Assembly: GCF_045207785.1 (NCBI RefSeq)
Contig: NZ_CP108776.1
Span: 2,356,001-2,420,000 of the forward strand
Length of the DNA stretch: 64,000 nt
DNA from: Embleya sp045207785
GTDB lineage: Bacteria > Actinomycetota > Actinomycetes > Streptomycetales > Streptomycetaceae
Reading direction: 5' to 3'
A program made the translations under genes and the position numbers. The stretch's first letter is position 1. Every line of letters begins with the position of its first letter. The notes under the pieces were generated by a model, which saw nothing but the letters and a program-made list of their open reading frames with translations, did no database searches and was not told the origin of the DNA. Of this stretch, positions 24,648 through 32,680 are shown one piece after another.

Positions 24648-26171
24648 GTGAAAACCGAATCTCTGCGCCGCGCCACAACCGTCGCGGCCTGCTTCGCATT
24701 GACCTGCGCGCTGACCGCGCCGCCCGCCTCCTCCGGCCCGGGCCCCGGTGGGCTCGGCGACCCGGTGTTCCCGACGCTCGGCAACACCGGGTACGACGTG
24801 CGCCGCTACGACCTGGAGTTCGCCTATCGGCCCGACACCCGCCTGGTCGACGGGGTCACCACGATCGAGGCGACGGCCGACCGGCGGCTCGACGCGATCT
24901 CCCTGGACGCCCTCGGCCCGGACGTGCGCGGCGTGACCGTGGACGGGCGTCCCGCCACGTTCGAGCAGGCGGGCGAGAAGCTCGTGATCACGCCCGCGCG
25001 GAGGATCCCGGCGCGGGCCCGGATCCGCATGCGGATCGAGTACACGGTCGACCCGCGCGCGCGGATCGCGCACACGGGATGGGTGCCGACACCGGACGGC
25101 TTCGCGGTGGCCGGGCAACCCGACGGCGCGCACACCGTCTTCCCGTGCAACGACCATCCCGGCGACAAGGCCGACTTCGGCTTCCGGGTCACCGTTCCGG
25201 ACGGCTCGCTCGGTGTCGCGAGCGGCACCCGTACCGGCGTCGAATCCGCGGCGGGGACGACGACGTACAGCTACCACTCGCGCGATCCGATCGCGACCGA
25301 GCTCGTGCAGATCGCGGTCGGCGACTACCGGGTGCTGAGCCGGTCCGGCCCGCACGACCTGCCGCTGCGCGACGTGGTCCCGAGCGCGCGGGCGGAGGGG
25401 CTCGCCCCCGCGCTCGCGCTGACGCCCGGTCAGCTGAGCTGGGCCGAAGCACGGCTGGGCCGCTTCCCGTTCGAGACCTACGGATTGCTGCCGGCGAACA
25501 CCGACGATCCGAACGCGTTCGGGTTCACCGGTCTGGAGACCCAGACGCTGACCCTGTACAAGCCGGGCTTCCTGCTCCAGCCCGAGGACCGGATCGGGTC
25601 GCACATGATGCACGAGCTGGTGCACTCGTGGTTCGGCAACAGCGTGAGTCCGCGCGTGTGGTCCGACCTGTGGCTGAACGAGGGCCACGCGGACCTCTAC
25701 GCGCTGCTGTACCGCTACGAGCGCGGCTGGCCGGACTCGCTCGGCCTGACCACGCTCGAGGCCCGCATGCGCGCCACCTACGCGCTCGGCGACCTGTGGC
25801 GGCGCACGTCCGGCCCGGTGGCCGCGCCGAACGCGGCGAACCTGTTCGACTCCCAGCGCTACACCGGCGCCGCGCTGGTGCTGTACGCGCTGCGCCAGGA
25901 GGTCGGCGAGGCCGCGTTCGCCCGGATCGAGCGGGACTTCCTGGCCCGACACCGCCATGGCGCGGCGACCACCCGGGACTACGTCGACACCGCGTCACGG
26001 GTTGCCGGGCGCGACCTGTCCGGCTTCCTCGGCGCGTGGTTGTACGACACCCGCACGCCGCCGATGCCGGGGCATCCGGACTGGGTCGTGGATCCGCTGC
26101 CGGCCGAGGCGGCGGAGGCGACGACGCGCCACCGCGGCGCCGAACGGGCCGAACACGAGGCGGGCTCGTAG
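24648..26171 (+). CDS. Secreted M1-family zinc metallopeptidase
   Basis: A 507-residue exported aminopeptidase-like enzyme. Residues 8-28 form a signal peptide. The zinc site is complete: H322-E323-L-V-H326 and E345 (WLNEGHADLY), the HEXXH-X18-E pattern of M1 peptidases. The exopeptidase GAMEN loop is replaced by GLETQT, keeping a glutamate, as in many secreted actinobacterial members. The N-terminal beta sheet domain (YDLEFAYRPDTRLVDG) is present; the long C-terminal helical domain is absent. The GTG start lies 189 bases upstream of the tRNA. The C-terminal 20 residues are charged and variable. Confidence 0.9.
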   Translation: MKTESLRRATTVAACFALTCALTAPPASSGPGPGGLGDPVFPTLGNTGYDVRRYDLEFAYRPDTRLVDGVTTIEATADRRLDAISLDALGPDVRGVTVDGRPATFEQAGEKLVITPARRIPARARIRMRIEYTVDPRARIAHTGWVPTPDGFAVAGQPDGAHTVFPCNDHPGDKADFGFRVTVPDGSLGVASGTRTGVESAAGTTTYSYHSRDPIATELVQIAVGDYRVLSRSGPHDLPLRDVVPSARAEGLAPALALTPGQLSWAEARLGRFPFETYGLLPANTDDPNAFGFTGLETQTLTLYKPGFLLQPEDRIGSHMMHELVHSWFGNSVSPRVWSDLWLNEGHADLYALLYRYERGWPDSLGLTTLEARMRATYALGDLWRRTSGPVAAPNAANLFDSQRYTGAALVLYALRQEVGEAAFARIERDFLARHRHGAATTRDYVDTASRVAGRDLSGFLGAWLYDTRTPPMPGHPDWVVDPLPAEAAEATTRHRGAERAEHEAGS

Positions 26172-26266
26172 CCGCCGACCGATCCGGCCGCCGATCGTTT
26201 AACGCGCCCCGAGGGAGGTCATTTGTGTGACTTGACACCATCTGTTGCTTTTGCAAGGAGACAATC

Positions 26267-27208
26267 ATGCGCGCTGTGGCCGTGAACGAGTTCGGCGGCG
26301 ACCCCAAGATCGTCGACGTGGCGAAGCCGACGCCCGGCAAGGGCGAGCTGCTGGTCGAGGTCGCGGCGGCCGCGGTCAATCCGTCCGACTGGAAGATCGC
26401 GGACGGCATGCTCGCCACGTCGATGGAGCACACGTTCCCGCTCGTGCTCGGCACGGACTTCGCCGGGACCGTCATCGACGGCGACGACGACGCCCGCTTC
26501 TCGATCGGCGACAAGGTGTTCGGCTCGGTACTGCGCGCGCCCGTCGGCGCGGTCGGCTCGTACGCGGAGTTCCTGACCGTGCCCGCGAACGGCCCGCTGG
26601 CCTCGGCCGCCGACCTCGACCCGGCCCAGGCCGCGTCGCTGCCGACCGCCGCCGGGACCGCCCTCGGGCTGCTGGAGGCGGGCGGGATCCGGGCCGGTCA
26701 GACCATCCTCGTGGTCGGCGCGGCGGGCGGCGTCGGCTCCTTCCTGACCCAGCTCGCGGCGGCACGCGACGTCCGGGTACTGGTGGTCACCCGCGGCGTC
26801 GGCGAGTCCAGGATGGGCACCCTGGGCGCGGCCGAGACCTACGACGCGACCAGCGGGATCGTCGTGGACAAGGTGCGGGCGGACTATCCCGACGGTGTGG
26901 ACGCGCTGGTCGACCTCGTCTCCGACGCGAGCGACTTCGCGGCCTACGCGCGGCTGATCCGCGACGGCGGCATCGCGCTCTCGACCCAGTTCGTGGCCGA
27001 CCCACAGGAGTTGTCCCATCGCGGCATCGAGGCGATCAACCACAAGCAGAACCCCACCCCGACCCTGTTCGAGCGCCTGGGCGACGACCTGCGCGCACGC
27101 CGAATCACCGTCCCGATCGAGGCCCGCCTCCCCCTGAACGACGCCCCAAGCGCCATCGCCCGCAACCGCCTGGGCGGCGCCCGCGGCAAAACGGTAATCC
27201 TCCCGTAA
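26267..27208 (+). CDS. Zinc-independent medium-chain oxidoreductase, quinone reductase-like
   Basis: A 313-residue NADPH-dependent oxidoreductase of the medium-chain dehydrogenase superfamily. The N-terminal catalytic part has VNPSDWKIADG and VLGTDFAGTV, and the nucleotide-binding fold has ILVVGAAGGVGSFLTQLAA near residues 145-165. The zinc ligands of alcohol dehydrogenases are absent, which places it with quinone oxidoreductases. AAGGAG lies six bases ahead of the ATG. It ends next to a repeat tract that also provides the likely terminator. Confidence 0.87.
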   Translation: MRAVAVNEFGGDPKIVDVAKPTPGKGELLVEVAAAAVNPSDWKIADGMLATSMEHTFPLVLGTDFAGTVIDGDDDARFSIGDKVFGSVLRAPVGAVGSYAEFLTVPANGPLASAADLDPAQAASLPTAAGTALGLLEAGGIRAGQTILVVGAAGGVGSFLTQLAAARDVRVLVVTRGVGESRMGTLGAAETYDATSGIVVDKVRADYPDGVDALVDLVSDASDFAAYARLIRDGGIALSTQFVADPQELSHRGIEAINHKQNPTPTLFERLGDDLRARRITVPIEARLPLNDAPSAIARNRLGGARGKTVILP

Positions 27209-27217
27209 TCCCTGAAC

Positions 27218-27509
27218 CGCCGGACGGGCCCACCGCCCGATCAGCCCGTCCGGCGCTCGAGGACACCGGCCACGGGCCGCCCACCCAGCCCGCCCGACGC
27301 TTGAGGACACCAGCCGCAGGCCGCAAATCAGCCCGTCCAGCGCTTGAGGACACCTGCCACAGGCCGCAAATCAGCCCGTCCGGCGCTTGAGGACACCGGC
27401 CGCAGGCCGCAAATCAGCCCGTCCGGCGTTTGAGGACACCGGCCACGGGCCGCCCCGACCAGCCCGGCCGGCGTTTGAGGCCAAACAAGCCCGGCCGGCG
27501 TTTGAGGCC
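27218..27509 (+). repeat. Tandem repeat tract, seven units with 43-45-base period
   Basis: The core CCGTCCGGCGCTTGAGG and near variants begin at 27243, 27287, 27330, 27373, 27416, 27461 and 27488. Steps are 44, 43, 43, 43, 45 and 27. Linkers read like ACCGGCCGCAGGCCGCAAATC. It is the same family as at 930-1236 but inverted. A partial inverted copy at 27218-27230 can pair with the first unit to form a GCCGGACGGGC/GCCCGTCCGGC hairpin, a plausible terminator for the 26267 gene. The tract lies between convergent genes. Confidence 0.88.
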
Positions 27510-27523
27510 ACCCCGGCCACGTC

Positions 27524-28495
27524 CTACGCCACCAACCGCGCCAACCTCATCAGCGTCGTGACGTGTTCGCGCACCGCCCGCTCCGACATCCCGCTCAACG
27601 ACGCGAAGAACCACACCGTCTCGATCGGCGTCCCGGCCACATACGCCGAGATGTCCCGCGCAGCCTCCTCCGGCGTCGCAAGCAAAAAGTGCCCGGGCGC
27701 CGCCGACAGCCCCCGCGCCCGCCAGCGCTCCGGATCGATCGGCCGCGCCGATGCCGCCCCCGTGCCCTCGACCGCGTAGCGGTGATAGCTGTCCCACTGG
27801 TGCGCGAGATGCCGCGACACGACCGGCCAATCCCGCTCCGGGTCCTCGGTGATCCACCCGTTGACCAGTCCGGCCATCCGCGCGCTCGCCGGATCGTGGC
27901 CCGCCTCGCGCAACGCGTCCACGTACGGCGCGGCCATCGCCGGATTCGCGGTCAGCAGCGACTCGCCCAGCAGCCCGGCCCGCCGCGCGCCCTGCGGGCC
28001 CTGGTAGCCGAGCCAGATCCGCGGCCGCTCCTGGACCGGCGGCGGCGTGATCGTCCCGGTGTCCCACAGTCGGCGGATCTCGCGCGCACTCGCGTCGGTC
28101 GCCGAGAACCGGGTCCGGAGCGCGTCCGCGCGATCGAACAACTCGTACTCGGGCAGCCGGTAGCCCGTGCCGATCCCGAGTTCGAGCCGGCCGCCACTCA
28201 CCAGGTCCACGATCGCGGCCTCCTCGGCGAGGTGCGCGGGGTGCCGCAGCGGCGCGATCGTGACCCCGGTACCGATCCGGGCCCGCTTGGTGCGCGCGGC
28301 GATCGCGGCGGCCATCGTGAGCGGCTGGCTCAGGTAGCCGTCGTCGAACCCGTGATGCTCGGTGGTCCAGATCGAGTGCACGCCGAGCCGGTCCGCCTCC
28401 TCGCACAGTTCGAGCGTGAAGCCGTACAGCCGGGCCCAGTCCTGCCGCCACTCGGCCGGGTTGCGCAGGTCCAGGTAGATGCCGACGTTGACCAT
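27524..28495 (-). CDS. LLM-class (luciferase-like) flavin or F420-dependent oxidoreductase
   Basis: A 323-residue TIM-barrel oxidoreductase of the bacterial luciferase-like family. Diagnostic stretches are GVHSIWTTEHHGFDDGYL near residue 40, IGTGVTIAPLRHPAHLAEEAAIVDLVSGGRLELGIG near residues 75-110, and PRIWLGYQGPQGARRAG near 155. Members use FMN or F420; the sequence alone does not decide. The ATG at 28495 is chosen over an upstream GTG because MVNVGIYLDL is where the barrel begins and GGGAG precedes it. It is divergent from a SnoaL-like gene, sharing a control region with a palindrome at 28575-28589. Confidence 0.85.
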   Translation of the reverse strand: MVNVGIYLDLRNPAEWRQDWARLYGFTLELCEEADRLGVHSIWTTEHHGFDDGYLSQPLTMAAAIAARTKRARIGTGVTIAPLRHPAHLAEEAAIVDLVSGGRLELGIGTGYRLPEYELFDRADALRTRFSATDASAREIRRLWDTGTITPPPVQERPRIWLGYQGPQGARRAGLLGESLLTANPAMAAPYVDALREAGHDPASARMAGLVNGWITEDPERDWPVVSRHLAHQWDSYHRYAVEGTGAASARPIDPERWRARGLSAAPGHFLLATPEEAARDISAYVAGTPIETVWFFASLSGMSERAVREHVTTLMRLARLVA

Positions 28496-28574
28496 GCGGC
28501 CGCTCCCAACGGGTTCGTGTCCGCCGGCCCGCCCCGGCGACCTCTCCCGGCGGACCATCTGACACGGTGATATC

Positions 28575-28589
28575 TGACTGACCGTCAGC
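28575..28589. promoter_or_regulatory. CTGAC-N5-GTCAG dyad, TetR-like operator
   Basis: CTGACTGACCGTCAG lies in the gap between the divergent LLM and SnoaL-like genes, 13 bases before the latter's ATG. The same dyad class occurs twice upstream of the importer at 60453. Such TGAC/GTCA palindromes are typical TetR-family sites; no regulator gene is adjacent. Confidence 0.55.
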
Positions 28590-28602
28590 TTAGGGAGGCC
28601 CC

Positions 28603-29139
28603 ATGTCGGACCCGATCACCGCCCGCCTCGATCGACTGGAGGCGCACGAGCAGATCCGACAGTTGGCGGCGCGATACGCGCTCGCGCTGGACAGTCGGGA
28701 CGTCCCGGCGCTGGCCTCGTTGTTCGTGGACGACGTCCGAACAGGTGACGGTGGGGTCGGTCGGGCCGCGCTGGCCGAGTGGTTCGACCCGGTCCTTCGA
28801 CCGTACGGAATCACATTTCACCTGATCGGGAACCACGTGATCGACCTCGTGGACGAGGATCACGCGACCGGTGTCGTGTACTGCCGCCCCGAGCACGAGG
28901 TCGGCGATCTGTGGGTGGTCATGCCGATGCAGTATTGGGACCGCTACGAACGCCGGGAAGGGCGCTGGTACTTCCGCAGCCGCAAGCCCAAGGCGTTCTA
29001 CGCGGCCGATGTCCTGGAGCACCCGCTGGCGGTGCGCGATCGCTTCCATTTCCCGGACAACCCGATGATCACGGACGCCCAGCTGCCCGAGAAGTGGGCG
29101 TCGTGGCAGGAGTTCTGGGCCCGCACCGGGAGCGAGTGA
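28603..29139 (+). CDS. SnoaL-like (NTF2-fold) protein
   Basis: A 178-residue protein of the NTF2/SnoaL superfamily. The opening helix EAHEQIRQLAARYALALDSRDVPALASLFVDDV is the family hallmark, followed by HLIGNHVIDLVDEDHATGVVYC and a strand-rich core. Relatives include small cyclases, isomerases and dehydratases of aromatic or steroid metabolism. No strict catalytic set can be assigned. GGGAGG lies six bases before the ATG. Divergent pairing with the LLM oxidoreductase suggests both act on the same small molecule, which is inference. Confidence 0.82.
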   Translation: MSDPITARLDRLEAHEQIRQLAARYALALDSRDVPALASLFVDDVRTGDGGVGRAALAEWFDPVLRPYGITFHLIGNHVIDLVDEDHATGVVYCRPEHEVGDLWVVMPMQYWDRYERREGRWYFRSRKPKAFYAADVLEHPLAVRDRFHFPDNPMITDAQLPEKWASWQEFWARTGSE

Positions 29140-29171
29140 ACGGCCCCGGTCCGGCGACTCGCTCCGGCACG

Positions 29172-29209
29172 CGAAAGCGCCCTCCAGATCGACCTGGAGG
29201 GCGCTTTCG
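29172..29209. terminator. Terminator between the SnoaL-like gene and tRNA-Asn
   Basis: A perfect 16-base stem (arms 29172-29187 and 29194-29209; CGAAAGCGCCCTCCAG and its complement) lies between the convergent SnoaL-like gene and the tRNA and can terminate both. Confidence 0.88.
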
Positions 29210-29210
29210 A

Positions 29211-29286
29211 TGGCTCCCGCAATTGGACTCGAACCAATAACCTGCCGGTTAACAGCCGGCTGCTCTGCCAATTGAGCTATGCGGGA
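29211..29286 (-). tRNA. tRNA-Asn (GTT anticodon)
   Basis: A cloverleaf with acceptor TCCCGCA/TGCGGGA, discriminator G and encoded CCA (29211-29213). The anticodon loop CTGTTAA gives GTT, reading asparagine codons. The D arm TAGCTCAATTGGCAGAGC and T arm ATTGGTTCGAGTCCAAT are standard. The remaining bases up to 29448 hold no further gene. Confidence 0.96.
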
Positions 29287-29448
29287 TTGCGATGGACCGC
29301 CTGGCGGTCGCTGCGTGGAATACATTAGCGCATCGCGAGGGGTGGCCCGCACCAGGGTTTTTCCGGTAGTACCTCGCAGGTTGCCCACGCACTGCGCCCG
29401 GGTAGGCGCTGACGTGCACGGGCGGGACACACGACTGCGGAGGACACC

Positions 29449-29739
29449 ATGATCAACAAGCTCACCTTCGTCACCGGCCTCGCCGTCGGCTACGTCCTGG
29501 GGGCGAAGGCCGGGCGCGAGCGGTACGAGCAGATTCGCAAGCTGGCGGGCAGCCCGCCCGCCCAGAAGGCCGGGCACGCGGCGGCGGAGCTCGGCCGCGG
29601 GGCCGGCGCCAAGGCCGGCCGCGCGATCGGCGACCACCTGCCGGAGCGGGTGGGCCGGCACCTGCCGGACCGTTTCGGCGGCCGACCCGCCACCAACGGC
29701 ACCTCGGTGACCGCCCCGCGATACGGCCAGGGCCTGTAG
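29449..29739 (+). CDS. Small YtxH-like membrane-anchored protein
   Basis: A 96-residue protein with a short N-terminal hydrophobic segment (LTFVTGLAVGYVLGAKAG, residues 5-22) followed by RERYEQIRKLAGSPPAQKAG and a basic, Gly/Ala-rich tail. The glycine-spaced helix and RERYE junction are common in actinobacterial YtxH-like proteins, which probably sit at the membrane; no function is known. GCGGAGGA lies eight bases ahead of the ATG. A repeat-derived hairpin follows 12 bases after the stop. Confidence 0.7.
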   Translation: MINKLTFVTGLAVGYVLGAKAGRERYEQIRKLAGSPPAQKAGHAAAELGRGAGAKAGRAIGDHLPERVGRHLPDRFGGRPATNGTSVTAPRYGQGL

Positions 29740-29751
29740 CACCGAAAGCAC

Positions 29752-29783
29752 CGCCGGACGGGCTGAAACCAGCCCGCCCGGCG
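29752..29783 (+). terminator. Repeat-derived hairpin terminator
   Basis: GCCGGACGGGCTG and CAGCCCGCCCGGC pair across an AAAC loop with one mismatch, just after the stop at 29739. The hairpin is built from two facing copies of the genomic repeat core. Confidence 0.7.
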
Positions 29784-29890
29784 CTTGCGGACAAGCAGGC
29801 CCCAGGCCGGCCCACCGGGCCGGGCCCCGAAAAAGGCGAAACACGGCCCCCAAAGCCGGCCCAAATGCAGCCCGTCCGGCGCTTGAGGAC
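29771..29890 (+). repeat. Two copies of the intergenic repeat, 98 bases apart
   Basis: Copies at 29771-29792 (CCCGGCGCTTGCGG core) and 29869-29890 (CCGTCCGGCGCTTGAGG core) lie between the convergent genes ending at 29739 and 29945. Their 98-base spacing is close to twice the 47/48-base period at 930-1236, as if a middle unit had decayed. Confidence 0.8.
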
Positions 29891-29944
29891 AAGCGGGCCG
29901 CAGGCCGGCCAACCGACCCGGGCCCCGAGCCCGGCCCCACGGGT

Positions 29945-31417
29945 TCACCCCCGACGGTGCCGCCCACCCGCTTCCACCCCTTCGCGCGGAGGCGCCACCG
30001 CACCCGGGTGCAACCGATCGCGCACCTCGCGGTACTGCGCCCGAACCGCGTCGCCGAGCGCGAGCGCGTCCTCGTCGGGTTCGATGAACTCGCCGACCCC
30101 CGAGGGCCACGCCGGCAGCACCCCGAACAGCGCCCACGCCGCCTGCCGGGCCGCGCCCTGCGCCACGTGGCGCCCGGCGAGCGCCGCCGAGGGCACCGCG
30201 GTCGGCAGACCGAGCAGCGCCGGCGCGATCGCCTCCACCGCGGCGGAGCGCGCGCCCGGGCCGACCAGGATCAGCCGCTCCACCGCGATGTCCCGGTCGC
30301 GCAGCACGTCGAGCGCGTCCGAGAGCCCGCACAGCGTGCCCTCCACCGTCGCGCGCGCGAGCGCCGAGGGGGTCATGCTCTCCTGGCGCAGGCCGGTGAG
30401 CGTGCCCGCGGCGTGCGGCAGGTCGGGGATGTGCTCGCCGTCGAGATAGGGCAGCAGGACCAGCCCGGACGCGCCCGGCGTGGACTCCAGCGCGGCCCGG
30501 TCGAACTCGTCGGCGTCCAGCCCCAGCATCGCGGCGGTGCCGCGCAGCACCCGCGCCGCGTTCAGGGTGCGCACAAGCGGCAGGTACCGACCCGTGGCGT
30601 CCGCGTACGAGCCCACCACGCCGGTCGGGTCGACCACCGACACCGGGTGCGGCGTGAAGGCCGTGGCGGTCGTCCCCAGGGCCACCACCACGTCGCCGTC
30701 GGCCAGACCCGCGCCCAGCGCGAGGGCGGCCTCGGAACCGGTGCCCGCCGAGACGAGCACGCCCTCGGGGGTCCGCCCGGCGGCGCTGCCCGGCGGCAGC
30801 ACGATCGGCGTGCGCGGCACCCGGCCGATCGCGAGGTGCAGGAGGTCCTCGCGCCACTCCCCCGTGGTCGCGTAGTAACCCGTGGTGGACGCGTCCGCGC
30901 GGTCGGTGACCGCGTCCGGCGGGCAGCCGAGCAGCTGCCACGTCACCCAGTCGTGCGGCAGCAGCACCGACGCGATCCGGGCCACCGCGTCCGGTTCGAA
31001 GCGCGCGAACCGGCGCAGCTGCGCGATCGCCGACGACGATCCCGGCACCGAGCCGGTCGCGGCCGTCCAGGCGGCGGGGCCGCCGAGCGAGTCCACGAGG
31101 TCCGCGGCGGCGCCGGAGGCCCCGTGGTCGTCGTCGGGCAGCGGATGCGTGAGCACCACCCCCTGCCCGTCCAGGGGCACCGCGCCGTGGTTCTGCGCGG
31201 CCACCCCGATCGCGGCCACGCCGTCGAGGAGTCCGCCGGCCGCGGCCTCGCCGAAGGCTCGCAGCCACGCGCCGGGCGTGGTCGCGGCGCCCTCGGCGTA
31301 CGCGGCGCGCCCCTGGCGCAGGGGCGTACCGGTCGCGGCGTCGCAAACGAGGATGCGCAACTGGCGCGCTGAGCAATGCACCCCGGCGACGAGGGTGGGA
31401 GTCGAGCTTGTCGGCAT
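29945..31417 (-). CDS. FGGY-family carbohydrate kinase, xylulokinase-like, with altered phosphate loop
   Basis: A 490-residue sugar kinase-like protein with two actin-type ATPase halves. The catalytic base is present in LLPHDWVTWQL near residue 180, as in xylulokinases, and the second phosphate loop reads VVALGTTATAF. The first loop, which normally reads DxGTxS with a nucleotide-contacting Asp, is AGVHCSARQL here, lacking the Asp. So either substrate handling differs or activity is reduced. It is last in a minus-strand run with the sigma factor and dnaG. The sugar substrate cannot be named from sequence. Confidence 0.8.
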   Translation of the reverse strand: MPTSSTPTLVAGVHCSARQLRILVCDAATGTPLRQGRAAYAEGAATTPGAWLRAFGEAAAGGLLDGVAAIGVAAQNHGAVPLDGQGVVLTHPLPDDDHGASGAAADLVDSLGGPAAWTAATGSVPGSSSAIAQLRRFARFEPDAVARIASVLLPHDWVTWQLLGCPPDAVTDRADASTTGYYATTGEWREDLLHLAIGRVPRTPIVLPPGSAAGRTPEGVLVSAGTGSEAALALGAGLADGDVVVALGTTATAFTPHPVSVVDPTGVVGSYADATGRYLPLVRTLNAARVLRGTAAMLGLDADEFDRAALESTPGASGLVLLPYLDGEHIPDLPHAAGTLTGLRQESMTPSALARATVEGTLCGLSDALDVLRDRDIAVERLILVGPGARSAAVEAIAPALLGLPTAVPSAALAGRHVAQGAARQAAWALFGVLPAWPSGVGEFIEPDEDALALGDAVRAQYREVRDRLHPGAVAPPREGVEAGGRHRRG

Positions 31418-31480
31418 GGGCGAATTCTGACAGCAGACGGGCGCTCGGACTGTCGGGATCAGATGCTTGGTCTGTCGGGA

Positions 31481-32593
31481 TCAGTCGAGATAGCCCCGGA
31501 GTTGCTCGGAGTAGGAGCGTTCACGGAGGCGGGACAGCGTGCGTGACTCGATCTGACGTATTCGTTCACGCGTCACCCCGAAGACCCGGCCGATCTCCTC
31601 CAGGGTGTGCGGTTCGCCGTCGGCGAGCCCGTATCGGAGCTGGACGACCTGGCGTTCGCGGTCGCCGAGCGTGGACAGCAGGGCCGCCAAATGCTCGCGC
31701 AGCATGAGCGAGGCGGCGGCCTCGGCCGGGGACGTCGCGTCGGTGTCCTCGACGATGTCGCCGAGCAGGACCTCGTCCTCGCCCACCGGGGTGTGCAGGG
31801 ACACCGGCTCCTGGGCGAGCCGCAGAATCTCGGTGACCCGTGCGGCGGTGAGGTCGAGCACCGCGCCGACGTCCTCGGCGGTGGGCTCCTCGCCGCGCTC
31901 CTGGAGCAGTCGGCGCTGGACCCGGATGACCCGGTTGATCAACTCGACCACGTGCACCGGGACCCGGATCGTGCGGGCCTGGTCGGCCAGCGCCCGGCTC
32001 ATCGCCTGGCGGATCCACCACGTGGCGTAGGTGGAGAACTTGTAGCCACGTGTGTAGTCGAACTTCTCGACCGCCCGGATCAGCCCGAGGTTGCCCTCCT
32101 GGACCAGGTCGAGCAGGCCCAGACCACGCCCGACGTAGCGCTTGGCGATGGACACGACCAGGCGCAGGTTGGCCTCGATCAGTCGGCGCTTGGCGACCGC
32201 GCCGTCCCCGACGAGCGTGGCCAGCGCGTCGCGGACCACGGGGTCGGCGGGCGGGCTGTCGAGCAGGCGTTCCTCGGCGAACAGCCCCGCCTCGACGCGG
32301 CGGGCCAGATCCACCTCGTCCGCGGCGCTGAGCAGCGGCACCCGGCCGATCTCGCGCAGGTATTGGCGCAGCAGGTCGGCGGACGAGCCGCCGGGTTCGT
32401 CCAGTCGCGGGGCGTCGTCCGGTTCGCCGTCGGCCGGCTCGGGGGTGTCCCGGCCGGATGTCGCGGGTGGCGCGGTTCCTGGGGTGGCGTTCTCGGTGGG
32501 GACGGTGGCCGCGCCCGGTACAGGCTCATCCGTCCGATCCGTATGGGCGGGGTGGCCGCCGGGCGTTTTCCCCCCTCTGGTGTGCCGATGCAC
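31481..32593 (-). CDS. Hrd-type RNA polymerase sigma-70 factor
   Basis: A 370-residue group 1/2 sigma factor. Region 1.2 begins at DLLRQYLREIG (near residue 72), region 2 has NLRLVVSIAKRYVGRGLGLLDLVQEG and YKFSTYATWWIRQAMSRALADQAR, region 3 LINRVIRVQRRLLQERG, and region 4.2 HTLEEIGRVFGVTRERIRQIE. There is no long acidic region 1.1 as in HrdB, so it is probably an HrdA- or HrdD-type factor rather than the main housekeeping one. The first 60 residues are low-complexity. The GTG start is poorly supported, with GGGGAAG almost touching it. It lies 87 bases after dnaG, echoing the bacterial dnaG-rpoD operon. Confidence 0.9.
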   Translation of the reverse strand: MHRHTRGGKTPGGHPAHTDRTDEPVPGAATVPTENATPGTAPPATSGRDTPEPADGEPDDAPRLDEPGGSSADLLRQYLREIGRVPLLSAADEVDLARRVEAGLFAEERLLDSPPADPVVRDALATLVGDGAVAKRRLIEANLRLVVSIAKRYVGRGLGLLDLVQEGNLGLIRAVEKFDYTRGYKFSTYATWWIRQAMSRALADQARTIRVPVHVVELINRVIRVQRRLLQERGEEPTAEDVGAVLDLTAARVTEILRLAQEPVSLHTPVGEDEVLLGDIVEDTDATSPAEAAASLMLREHLAALLSTLGDRERQVVQLRYGLADGEPHTLEEIGRVFGVTRERIRQIESRTLSRLRERSYSEQLRGYLD

Positions 32594-32680
32594 CTTCCCC
32601 AGTCTGCTCTACGAGGGGGTCCGTAGCCGAGAGTCCGGAGCGGAAAAGTCGCGGGGGTACGGGCGGGTGCGGCGTCCGGG

